A stretch of 64,000 nt of DNA from MM2 sp035460165 (lineage in GTDB: Bacteria > Pseudomonadota > Gammaproteobacteria > Burkholderiales > Methylophilaceae): assembly GCA_035460165.1 (NCBI GenBank), contig DATHWW010000013.1, positions 102,477 through 166,476 on the forward strand, read 5' to 3'. A program made the translations under genes and the position numbers. The notes below the pieces were generated by a model. It made no database searches. It was given only the letters and a program-made list of their open reading frames with translations, and was not told the DNA's origin. This document shows positions 43,134-51,158 of the stretch, one piece after another (position 1 is the first letter of the stretch; every line of letters starts with the position of its first letter).

Positions 43134-44789
43134 ATGCTGCGCTCCCTGTCGCTAAAAGATTTCGTCATCGTCGATCGGCTCGACCTCGAGTTCAGCGCGG
43201 GGTTTTCCGTGCTTACCGGCGAAACCGGCGCGGGCAAATCCATCCTGATCGATGCGCTGTCCCTGGCGTTGGGTGAGCGGGGCGAGTCCGGACTGGTGCG
43301 CCAAGGCTGCGAGAAGGCCGAGATCAGCGCCGAATTTTCCGTGGCCGAATTGCCCGAGTTGCAGGCTTGGCTCAAGGATAATGAGCTCGCCGGCGATGAC
43401 GGCGGCTGCCTGATGCGCCGCATCGTCTACGCCGACGGTCGTTCACGCGCCTTCATCAACGGTTTCAATGCGACCATGCAGCAATTGCGCGAAGCCGGCG
43501 ATTTTCTCGTCGATATTTATAGCCAGCACGCCCATCACTCGCTGCTGAAAACCTCAAGCCAGCGTACCTTGCTGGATGACTTCGGCGGCGTTTCCGCATT
43601 GGCGGCACAGGTAGCGATCGCTTACAAATGTTGGCGCGAGTTGCACGACAAGCGCAGCGAAATGGAGCGCAACGCTGCGGCCTACGCCGAGGAGCTGGCC
43701 GAACTGCGCGATCAGGTGCGTGAGCTGGTGCAACTGAATCCATCGGCGGAAGAGTGGGAGCCCTTGCAACAGGAGCACAGCCGCCTGGCACATGCCGCCA
43801 GTCTGCTTTCCGGCGGAGAGGAGTGCCGGGAACTACTGGCGGAGAACGAAGCCTCCGTACTGCGTCAGTTGCATGCCGCGCAGCACAAATTACAGGAGTT
43901 ATGCGAATACGATCCAGCGATGCAGGAGGCTCTGGATAGCCTGGACGCCGCCGCGATCCAGATCGAGGAAGCCGACCGCTTCCTGAAAAAGTACCTGAAT
44001 CGCGCCGAGCTCGATCCCGAGAGGCTGAACGAGGTCGAAGCCCGTATCCAGGCGATTCATGCTTCCGCGCGCAAGCACCGGGTGCGGCCGGAAGAGCTTC
44101 CGGAGCTGCTGGTTAAATGGCAGGACCGCATGGCCGAATTGGACGGCACGGGCGATGATGGCGCGCTGGCACGCGCAGAATCTGCCGCACATGAACAGTA
44201 CATGAAATTCGCCGCCGAATTGAGCGCCGGTCGCAAGCAGGCGGCTGCCGCGCTGGGCAAGCAGGTCAGTGCCGAAATGCAGCGTCTGGCCCTGTCCGGC
44301 GGCAGCTTTTCCGTCGCGCTTGAACCTTTGCCCGAGGGCAACGCGCACGGCCTGGAGCAGGTGGAGTTTCTGGTGGCCGGCCATGCCGGTGTGCCGCCGC
44401 GCTCGTTGGCCAAAGTGGCGTCCGGCGGAGAATTGTCGCGCATCAGCCTGGCGATTCGGGTGATTACCGCGCAGCAGGGCGCGACGCCGACGATGATTTT
44501 CGATGAGGTCGATGTCGGTATCGGCGGCGGCGTGGCCGAAGTCGTCGGCCAGTTGCTGAAAGCCTTGGGAACGTCGCGGCAGGTGCTGGTGATTACTCAC
44601 CTGCCGCAGGTTGCTGCGCAAGGATTGCAGCATTTGCGTGTCAGCAAGTCCGCCGCCAACGGCAGTACGCTGAGCCGCATCGAGCCGCTGGAACCGGTCG
44701 AGCGCATCGAGGAAATCGCCCGCATGCTGGGCGGTATGGAAATCACGGAAACAACGCGCCGCCATGCGGCAGAAATGCTTGGAGTTTGA
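43134..44789 (+). CDS. recN: DNA repair protein RecN
   Basis: A 551-residue SMC-like ATPase acting early in double-strand-break repair. Walker A is GETGAGKSILIDAL, the middle is a long coiled coil (about 150-350), the ABC signature is VASGGELSRISLAI, and Walker B is TMIFDEVDVGIGG. It starts 10 bp after nadK. No LexA-type box is visible near it, so SOS induction is unproven here. Confidence 0.97.
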   Translation: MLRSLSLKDFVIVDRLDLEFSAGFSVLTGETGAGKSILIDALSLALGERGESGLVRQGCEKAEISAEFSVAELPELQAWLKDNELAGDDGGCLMRRIVYADGRSRAFINGFNATMQQLREAGDFLVDIYSQHAHHSLLKTSSQRTLLDDFGGVSALAAQVAIAYKCWRELHDKRSEMERNAAAYAEELAELRDQVRELVQLNPSAEEWEPLQQEHSRLAHAASLLSGGEECRELLAENEASVLRQLHAAQHKLQELCEYDPAMQEALDSLDAAAIQIEEADRFLKKYLNRAELDPERLNEVEARIQAIHASARKHRVRPEELPELLVKWQDRMAELDGTGDDGALARAESAAHEQYMKFAAELSAGRKQAAAALGKQVSAEMQRLALSGGSFSVALEPLPEGNAHGLEQVEFLVAGHAGVPPRSLAKVASGGELSRISLAIRVITAQQGATPTMIFDEVDVGIGGGVAEVVGQLLKALGTSRQVLVITHLPQVAAQGLQHLRVSKSAANGSTLSRIEPLEPVERIEEIARMLGGMEITETTRRHAAEMLGV

Positions 44790-44792
44790 AAA

Positions 44793-44984
44793 ATGTCTGA
44801 TGCTGGCCTGGTCTCATCTCCGTGCATCGGAGTCTGCCGTATGGACCGCGAAGCCGGAGTGTGCTCGGGATGCCTGCGTACCCGCGACGAAATCGCCGGG
44901 TGGTCGACCATGCCGGCCGCGCAAAAACGGCAGTTGCTGCAAGTACTTGAGCAACGCCTGGCAGCGAGCGTCGATTTCGACTGA
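44793..44984 (+). CDS. DUF1289-family small cysteine protein
   Basis: A 63-residue protein with the DUF1289 pattern SPCIGVCRMDREAGVCSGCL and RTRDEIAGWSTM. Four cysteines probably bind zinc or an Fe-S cluster. The function is unknown. It starts 3 bp after recN and lies before a DinG-type helicase, so it is in a repair-gene transcript. Confidence 0.9.
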   Translation: MSDAGLVSSPCIGVCRMDREAGVCSGCLRTRDEIAGWSTMPAAQKRQLLQVLEQRLAASVDFD

Positions 44985-45029
44985 ACTCCTGCTTAGCGCA
45001 CCTCATCAATAGACTTTTCTGGTTTCGCC

Positions 45030-46991
45030 TTGTCCGATCTCACCCATATTTTTTCCACCGAAGGCGCATTGGCCGAGACCATCCCCGGCTACCGCACGCG
45101 TGCGCAGCAGGTAGAAATGGCCCGGGCCATCGCCGATGCCATCGACAAATGCAGCGTCCTGGTTGCGGAAGCGGGTACCGGCACCGGAAAGACTTTCGCC
45201 TATCTCGTGCCCGCATTGCTGTCCGGGGGCAAGGTCATCATTTCCACCGGCACCAAGACGCTGCAGGATCAATTGTTCAATCGCGACCTGCCGGCGGTGC
45301 GCGACGCGCTAAAAGTCCCGGTCACGGTGGCAATGCTGAAGGGCCGGGCCAATTATGTCTGCCATTTCCATCTGGAACGCGCCGCCAACGAAGGGCGTTT
45401 CCTTAATCGCGAAGATGCGCAGTATGTACACATCATCCGCAGCTTCGCCGAGCACAGCGCCACGGGCGATAAAAGCGAGCTCTCGGAAGTCCCCGAGACG
45501 GCGACCATCTGGCCGGCGGTGACCTCGACACGCGATAACTGCATAGGGCAGGAGTGCGGCTTTTACAAGGAATGCTTCGTCATGGAAGCGCGTAAGCGAG
45601 CGCTCGCTGCGGATGTGGTCGTGGTCAACCATCACCTGTTTTTTGCTGACGTGATGCTGCGCGACGAAGGCGTTTCCGAACTGCTGCCGGCCGCCAATAC
45701 CGTGATCTTCGACGAAGCCCATCAACTGCCGGAAACTGCCGGGCTGTTCTTCGGCGAGGATGTTTCGACCACGCAGCTCATGGAGCTGGCGCGCGACGCC
45801 CACGCCGAATACCTGACGACCGCCAAGGATTGTGTCGCGTTGCCGGAGGCCACGGCCGCGCTGGAAAAAGCGGTGCGCGATTTCCGGCTGGTGTTCGGCC
45901 TGGACGGAGCGCGCATGCCGGTGCAGAAAGCGTTGGAACGCAACGGCTTCAACGACGCGTTCGCCGTCATGGCGGAAAAACTCAAGGCGCTAGCCGCCGT
46001 ATTGGAAACCCAGGCGGAGCGCGACCCGGCACTGGAGAATTGCTGGCAGCGCGCGCTGGCGCTCGAAGCCCAGGTGAAGAGCTGGCACGCCGGCGCCGAT
46101 GCCAACCTTGTGCGCTGGGTGGAAGTGTTCACACAGTCGGTGCAATTGCACGCGACGCCGCTGTCCATCGCCGAAATCTTCGGCAAACAGATGGAAGGCC
46201 ATCCGCGTGCCTGGATATTCACTTCCGCAACGCTCGCCGTCAAAAGCGATTTCGGCCATTACCTCGGCCAGATGGGGCTGCCGGAAGCGATTACTGCGCG
46301 CTGGGACAGTCCGTTCGATTACCCGACGCAATCGGTGCTATATGTGCCGCAAGGCATGCCGCCGCCGAATAGTCCCGCCTACATCGCTTCCGTCGCCGCG
46401 ACGGCTTTGCCGGCGATCAAGGCCAGCCGGGGCCGAGCGTTCGTCCTGTGCACCAGCCTGCGCGCGATGCGCGAGATATACGCGCTGCTCAAGGACGCTT
46501 TCGAGCGCGACGGCCTCGCTTACCCGCTGCTGATGCAGGGCGACACTTCGCGCACCGAGTTGCTGGATCGCTTCCGCAAGCTGGGCAATGCCGTGCTGGT
46601 GGGCTCGCAGAGTTTCTGGGAAGGCGTGGACGTACGCGGCGAGGCTTTATCGCTGGTCGTTATCGACAAGCTCCCCTTCGCCCCGCCGGACGACCCGGTG
46701 TTGGCGGCGCGCATCGACAAGATGAACGCCGAGGGCAAGAACGCCTTCATGGAATACCAGTTGCCGTATTCGGTGATCACCCTCAAGCAAGGCGCCGGAC
46801 GCCTGATCCGCGACGAAACCGACCGCGGCGTGCTGATGATCTGCGATCCGCGTATCGTGGAGAAGCACTATGGAAAGCGCATCTGGCAGAGCCTGCCGCC
46901 GATGAAGCGGACACGGGAGGTGGCAGAGGTGGAGGCGTTTTTTGCGAGCGAATGCAGCGAGCCCGTCGCGGGGCAAAGTTCGGTGGAATGA
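45030..46991 (+). CDS. DinG/YoaA-family Fe-S ATP-dependent helicase
   Basis: A 653-residue XPD-like superfamily 2 helicase. Motif I is VAEAGTGTGKTFAYLVPALL. The Fe-S cluster cysteines lie in NYVCHF, NCIGQECGF and YKECF. The DEAH box is VIFDEAHQLPE. The C-terminal motifs are VGSQSFWEGVDVRGEAL and LKQGAGRLIRDETDRG. It unwinds DNA with 5'-3' polarity in repair or replication-conflict resolution. The start is TTG with no strong ribosome binding site. Its compact length is nearer to YoaA than to E. coli DinG. Confidence 0.92.
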   Translation: MSDLTHIFSTEGALAETIPGYRTRAQQVEMARAIADAIDKCSVLVAEAGTGTGKTFAYLVPALLSGGKVIISTGTKTLQDQLFNRDLPAVRDALKVPVTVAMLKGRANYVCHFHLERAANEGRFLNREDAQYVHIIRSFAEHSATGDKSELSEVPETATIWPAVTSTRDNCIGQECGFYKECFVMEARKRALAADVVVVNHHLFFADVMLRDEGVSELLPAANTVIFDEAHQLPETAGLFFGEDVSTTQLMELARDAHAEYLTTAKDCVALPEATAALEKAVRDFRLVFGLDGARMPVQKALERNGFNDAFAVMAEKLKALAAVLETQAERDPALENCWQRALALEAQVKSWHAGADANLVRWVEVFTQSVQLHATPLSIAEIFGKQMEGHPRAWIFTSATLAVKSDFGHYLGQMGLPEAITARWDSPFDYPTQSVLYVPQGMPPPNSPAYIASVAATALPAIKASRGRAFVLCTSLRAMREIYALLKDAFERDGLAYPLLMQGDTSRTELLDRFRKLGNAVLVGSQSFWEGVDVRGEALSLVVIDKLPFAPPDDPVLAARIDKMNAEGKNAFMEYQLPYSVITLKQGAGRLIRDETDRGVLMICDPRIVEKHYGKRIWQSLPPMKRTREVAEVEAFFASECSEPVAGQSSVE

Positions 46992-47011
46992 GCGTCCGGT
47001 AGAGGCCAGCG

Positions 47012-47416
47012 ATGCCGACTGTGATGCGTATTCCCGAAAACGAAATGGAATTTACCGCCATCCGTGCGCAAGGCGCGGGTGGGCAGAACGTCAACAAGGT
47101 TTCCAGTGCGGTGCACTTGCGCTTCGATATCCGCGCGTCCTCGCTGCCGGAGGAAATAAAGGCACGTTTGCTGGCGATGCGCGATCAGCGGCTGACCGCG
47201 GAAGGTATCGTGATCATCAAGGCGCAACGCTACCGCAGCCAGGACATGAATCGCGCGGATGCGATCAATCGCCTGCAGGCATTGGTGGACAAGGCGGCCG
47301 AAGTGCCGATCATCCGCCGCCCGACGCGACCCACGCGCAGTTCGCAGCGCAAGCGGGTGGAAGGCAAGGTGCAGCGCGGCCGCATCAAGGCATTGCGCGG
47401 CAAGGTGGAGCAGTAG
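47012..47416 (+). CDS. arfB: Ribosome rescue peptidyl-tRNA hydrolase ArfB
   Basis: A 134-residue stand-alone release-factor-like protein that hydrolyses peptidyl-tRNA on stalled ribosomes. It has the catalytic GGQ in AQGAGGQNVNKVSSAV. A basic, flexible C-terminal tail (PTRPTRSSQRKRVEGKVQRG) enters the mRNA channel in this family. The ATG at 47012 has AGAGG 6 nt upstream. The length matches ArfB rather than RF2. Confidence 0.94.
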   Translation: MPTVMRIPENEMEFTAIRAQGAGGQNVNKVSSAVHLRFDIRASSLPEEIKARLLAMRDQRLTAEGIVIIKAQRYRSQDMNRADAINRLQALVDKAAEVPIIRRPTRPTRSSQRKRVEGKVQRGRIKALRGKVEQ

Positions 47417-47478
47417 CTGCGCCGGGTATATAGTCACGCTATACCACCGCCATACCCACCCCACCAGAGGAGATCATC

Positions 47479-47841
47479 ATGCTGAAAACAATATTTGCAC
47501 TGACCGCGGCTATGCTGCTCAGTCAAACCGCGTATGCGGGCGATGCTGCCTGCGACGCGATGGCGGCCCAGAAGAAACTGGCCGGCGCAGCCAAGACCAG
47601 CTTCCTGCAAAAGTGCGAGCGCGACGCGAAGACAAACGAGGCGATAAAGGTGTGCGACAGCAAGGCGGTGGAAAAGAAGCTGGCGGGCGCCGCCAAGACC
47701 AGTTTCACCAAGAAGTGCGTGGCGGATGCGGCAGTGTCGAACGCGCAGATGGCCTGCGACGCCAAGGCGGCGGAGAAAAAACTGGCCGGTGCGGCGAAAA
47801 CCAGCTTTACCAAGAAGTGTGTCGCCGACGCAACGAGATAG
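47479..47841 (+). CDS. Secreted PsiF-repeat protein
   Basis: A 120-residue exported protein. It has a signal peptide (LTAAMLLSQTAYA, cleavage near residue 20) and three near-identical 34-residue repeats starting at residues 25, 59 and 93. Each has CD, KKLAGAAKTSF and a KC pair (PsiF repeat, named for an E. coli phosphate-starvation gene). Each repeat has two cysteines, suggesting disulfide-linked helical hairpins. The function is unknown. GAGGAG precedes the ATG, and a terminator follows. Confidence 0.88.
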   Translation: MLKTIFALTAAMLLSQTAYAGDAACDAMAAQKKLAGAAKTSFLQKCERDAKTNEAIKVCDSKAVEKKLAGAAKTSFTKKCVADAAVSNAQMACDAKAAEKKLAGAAKTSFTKKCVADATR

Positions 47842-47856
47842 CCGGACGCAAAACAG

Positions 47857-47881
47857 AAAAACCCGCTGCGGCGGGTTTTTT
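47857..47881. terminator. Terminator between PsiF-repeat gene and eptA
   Basis: ACCCGC (47861-47866) / GCGGGT (47871-47876) with a TGCG loop, flanked by A's and six T's. It can act for both convergent genes. Confidence 0.8.
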
Positions 47882-47898
47882 ATCGCTTCTTGTCGAGC

Positions 47899-49509
47899 CT
47901 AGTGCACGATCGGTCCGACATCCTTGTTCTTGAACAGCAGCGCATCCTTGCTGCTGCAGGTGTGGCTCTTGAGCTCATAGGCGATCATTAGCGAGCAGAA
48001 CAGGTCGTCATGGCTGAGCGGATAGTTCTCGAAAGGTCGAATGTCCGCCACGTCGTAGTCGAAATGCTTGCCTGTCCACAGGATGGCGGGAATGTGCGTC
48101 TGCTCCTTGGGCGCAATGACGTACGGGGCGGCATGCAGATAGATGCCATGCTCGCCCAGCGATTCGCCATGATCGCTGAGGTACAGCATGGCGGTGGCGA
48201 ACTGGTCGTCGTATTTCTTCAGCAGTTCGATCACGTTCGACAGGAAGTAGTCGGTATACAGGATCGCGTTGTCGTAAGCATTGTCGATTTCTTCCTTGCT
48301 GCAGGTATTCAGCTCCCCGCTCATACACATCGGCTGGAAACGCGCGAACTCCTTGGGATAGCGCCGGTAGTATTCCGGGCCGTGATTGCCCATCTGATGC
48401 AGCACGATCAGGATGTCCTTGTGCTTGCGCGTTTCGATGTACTTGTCGAGCCCGCTCAGCATTCCGATATCCCGGCATTCCTCGTCGCATACCGGGTTGA
48501 CCGACGGACTCTTGAAGTTCTCGTAGGTCATCCGCGTGGCAACGCCCTTCGAGTCCGAGTTGTTGTCCCGCCAAAGTATCTGCACGCCATGTTCGAACAG
48601 GACATCGAGGGCATTCTTGTAATGCAGGGCCTTCTCGCGGTCGAAGTCCTTACGCCCCAGCACCGAGAACATGCAGGGCACGGATTCGCCTGTCGACGTG
48701 CCGCAGGAGGCGACATTCCTGAAACTGACCACATTCTGTTTTTTCAGCTCCGGGTTGGTCTCCTTGTGATAGCCGTTCAGCGAAAACCTGTCCGCCCGCG
48801 CGGTTTCGCCCACCACCAGGATGATGAGTTCGTTGTGGGACGGCGCGCCGACTTCCTTCGCATCCTCCGCCACGTTGATGAGGGTATAGCTTTTAGAGGA
48901 CTGGAGGTGATGCTGCGCGTACGAGACCAGCGCATTGGTGAAGCCGAGCGGATTGGCATAAAGACGGGTGACCTTGTGCTCGCGCACGAAACTTGCAAAT
49001 TGCGCCGTGAAAGGCGCAATGACCAGTACCATCGCCAGGATCAGTCCCAGGCCGAGGAGCAGCTTGGACTTGAGCTCGCCACAAAAGCCCCGGATATGCC
49101 TGCCAAACTTGAGCACGAGGAAGGCAGGAATCACGCCGAATGCCAGCAGGCGCAGGACAAGGCTCATGCTGATAAGACCGGCCAGTTCCTGCGGATTGGT
49201 TTCGACGATGTTGTCTATCATCACGAAATCGATAACGATCCCGTACTGATCCATGTAATAAGCCGCCAGTGCGGATGCGATCAAATAGACGGCGAGCACC
49301 CATTTCCCGACGCGGCCATGGCAGACCCATAAAAAGAACAGCGCCGTGCCGAAGGTGAAAAAGGCGGTCAGCGCCAGCAGAAAAAGCAGGTTGCCGCCGG
49401 ACAAGGGGTAAATTTCCAGCAAGCGGCGGAACAGCGAAAGATTGCCGGTCGCCATGATGAAGGCGGTAACCAGGAGGATAAGGCGGGTTTGGGCAGAAAA
49501 CAGTTTCAT
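47899..49509 (-). CDS. eptA: Lipid A phosphoethanolamine transferase (EptA/MCR-type)
   Basis: A 536-residue inner-membrane enzyme. It has five N-terminal helices (about 10-170) and a periplasmic alkaline-phosphatase-like domain. The catalytic and zinc residues are present: Glu235 in LVVGETARADR, the Thr nucleophile in SCGTSTGESVPCMFS (Thr273 by analogy with MCR-1) and LSDHGESLGE. It transfers phosphoethanolamine from phosphatidylethanolamine to lipid A, lowering negative charge; members of the family give polymyxin tolerance. Acceptor specificity (lipid A or core sugar) cannot be settled from sequence. It is a single gene without a visible two-component system. Confidence 0.9.
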   Translation of the reverse strand: MKLFSAQTRLILLVTAFIMATGNLSLFRRLLEIYPLSGGNLLFLLALTAFFTFGTALFFLWVCHGRVGKWVLAVYLIASALAAYYMDQYGIVIDFVMIDNIVETNPQELAGLISMSLVLRLLAFGVIPAFLVLKFGRHIRGFCGELKSKLLLGLGLILAMVLVIAPFTAQFASFVREHKVTRLYANPLGFTNALVSYAQHHLQSSKSYTLINVAEDAKEVGAPSHNELIILVVGETARADRFSLNGYHKETNPELKKQNVVSFRNVASCGTSTGESVPCMFSVLGRKDFDREKALHYKNALDVLFEHGVQILWRDNNSDSKGVATRMTYENFKSPSVNPVCDEECRDIGMLSGLDKYIETRKHKDILIVLHQMGNHGPEYYRRYPKEFARFQPMCMSGELNTCSKEEIDNAYDNAILYTDYFLSNVIELLKKYDDQFATAMLYLSDHGESLGEHGIYLHAAPYVIAPKEQTHIPAILWTGKHFDYDVADIRPFENYPLSHDDLFCSLMIAYELKSHTCSSKDALLFKNKDVGPIVH

Positions 49510-49693
49510 TAGGCTTAGTCGCTTGTGAATTGGAACGGGCTATTCCGAAGGGGATACCGGTCTCTGCGTGTCTTGCAACTTCTTCCGAAGCACAAGCTGG
49601 ACATTATTCCGCTAACCCGTGCGCAAGTATAAGCGACAAGGTAAAAATACGAGTGCGGCTTGGACACAAAGTTGGGGGGACTTGAAAACGAAC

Positions 49694-49727
49694 AACAAAA
49701 AAGCGCCATGAAAGGCGCTTTTTGTTG
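49694..49727 (-). terminator. Terminator downstream of tRNA-Ser
   Basis: On the minus strand, a GCGCC/GGCGC stem (49714-49718 with 49703-49707) extended by A/T pairs and followed by a T-run. It lies 9-43 bp after the tRNA 3' end. Confidence 0.8.
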
Positions 49728-49736
49728 CTGAAACAG

Positions 49737-49830
49737 TGGCGGAGAGAGAGGGATTCGAACCCTCGATACAGATTTAAGCCCGTATGCTTCCTTAGCAGGG
49801 AAGTGCCTTCGACCACTCGGCCATCTCTCC
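49737..49830 (-). tRNA. tRNA-Ser (anticodon GCT)
   Basis: A 94-nt tRNA including encoded CCA (complement of 49737-49739). The acceptor GGAGAGA pairs with TCTCTCC. The anticodon stem CTTCC/GGAAG encloses loop CTGCTAA, with GCT at 49794-49796. The long variable arm (CATACGGGCTTAAATCTGTAT) is typical of serine tRNAs, and the T-loop GGTTCGAATCC is standard. It reads AGC and AGU codons. Confidence 0.97.
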
Positions 49831-49887
49831 GCGAACGGGCGTAAGAATACCCTTCTTCCGCCCCAAAATCAAACGCGGATTGCGATT

Positions 49888-51117
49888 TTATGTAGCGTTT
49901 TCCAGCTCGTAAGCCTTATGCAGCACACGCACGGCCAATTCCAGATATTTTTCGTCGATGACCACGGAAATCTTGATTTCCGAAGTAGAGATCATCTGGA
50001 TATTGATGCCTTCCTCGGCCAGCGTGCGGAACATCTCGCTGGCGATGCCGACGTGTGAGCGCATGCCGACGCCGACCACGGACACCTTGGCGATCTTGTC
50101 GTCGCCGGTGATCTCGCGTGCGCCGATGTGGCCCTGCACCTTGTCCTTGAGGATGGCGAGTGCCTTGTTCAGCTCGTTCTTGTGCACGGTGAAGGTGAAG
50201 TCGGTGGTGCCATCGGCGCCGACGTTTTGAATGATCATGTCGACGTCGATATTGGCGTCGGCGATCGGACCGAGAATCTGGTAAGCGATGCCGGGACGGT
50301 CGGGCACGCCGAGCACGGTGATCTTGGCTTCGTCACGGTTGAAGGCGATGCCGGAGATGATGGGTTGTTCCATATTGTCTTCTTCCTCGAATGTAATCAG
50401 CGTGCCATCGCCCTCTTCCTCGAAGCTGGATAGCACGCGCAGTTTAACCTTGTATTTGCCAGCAAACTCGACCGAGCGGATCTGCAGCACCTTGGATCCT
50501 TGGCTGGCCAGTTCCAGCATTTCCTCGAAGGTGATGGTGCTGAGGCGGCGTGCCTCGGGCACGATGCGCGGGTCGGTGGTGTAAACGCCGTCCACATCGG
50601 TATAGATCTGGCATTCGTCGGCCTTCAATGCCGCGGCTAGCGCGACGCCGGTGGTGTCCGAGCCGCCGCGGCCCAGCGTGGTGATGTTGCCGTGCTCATC
50701 CACGCCCTGAAAGCCGGCGACTACGACCACGTGGCCGGTGTTGAGGTCGTTGCGGATGTTCTCTTCGTCAATATTGAGAATACGCGCCTTGTTGAACGCA
50801 TCGTCGGTCAGGATGCGCACTTGCGCGCCGGTATAGCTCTTGGCCTTGATGCCCATGTCCATCAGCGCCATCGCGGTCAGCGCGATCGTGACTTGCTCGC
50901 CGGTCGCAACCATCGCGTCCAATTCGCGCGGATCCGGCTCCGGCATGATTTCCCTGGCCAGGCCGATCAGACGGTTGGTTTCGCCCGACATGGCCGAGAC
51001 CACCACCACCACCTGGTGACCGAGCGCCTTGTAGCGCGCGACGCGGCTCGCCACGTTGCGAATACGTTCCGGATTGGCGACGGAAGTGCCGCCGTATTTC
51101 TGTACGATAAGTGCCAT
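49888..51117 (-). CDS. lysC: Aspartate kinase
   Basis: A 409-residue monofunctional aspartokinase, the entry step for lysine, threonine and methionine synthesis. The kinase domain starts MALIVQKYGGTSVANPERIR and has TLGRGGSDTTGVALAAALKA. Two C-terminal ACT domains (about 265-405) bind the amino-acid effector. The length fits the alpha/beta type subject to concerted lysine plus threonine inhibition, but feedback behaviour is inferred from the family. It is 42 bp downstream of alaS, probably in the same transcript. Confidence 0.97.
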   Translation of the reverse strand: MALIVQKYGGTSVANPERIRNVASRVARYKALGHQVVVVVSAMSGETNRLIGLAREIMPEPDPRELDAMVATGEQVTIALTAMALMDMGIKAKSYTGAQVRILTDDAFNKARILNIDEENIRNDLNTGHVVVVAGFQGVDEHGNITTLGRGGSDTTGVALAAALKADECQIYTDVDGVYTTDPRIVPEARRLSTITFEEMLELASQGSKVLQIRSVEFAGKYKVKLRVLSSFEEEGDGTLITFEEEDNMEQPIISGIAFNRDEAKITVLGVPDRPGIAYQILGPIADANIDVDMIIQNVGADGTTDFTFTVHKNELNKALAILKDKVQGHIGAREITGDDKIAKVSVVGVGMRSHVGIASEMFRTLAEEGINIQMISTSEIKISVVIDEKYLELAVRVLHKAYELENAT

Positions 51118-51158
51118 ATTGAGTTGTCAGTCTTTAGTCGTTAGTTGCTTGTTTGGCG

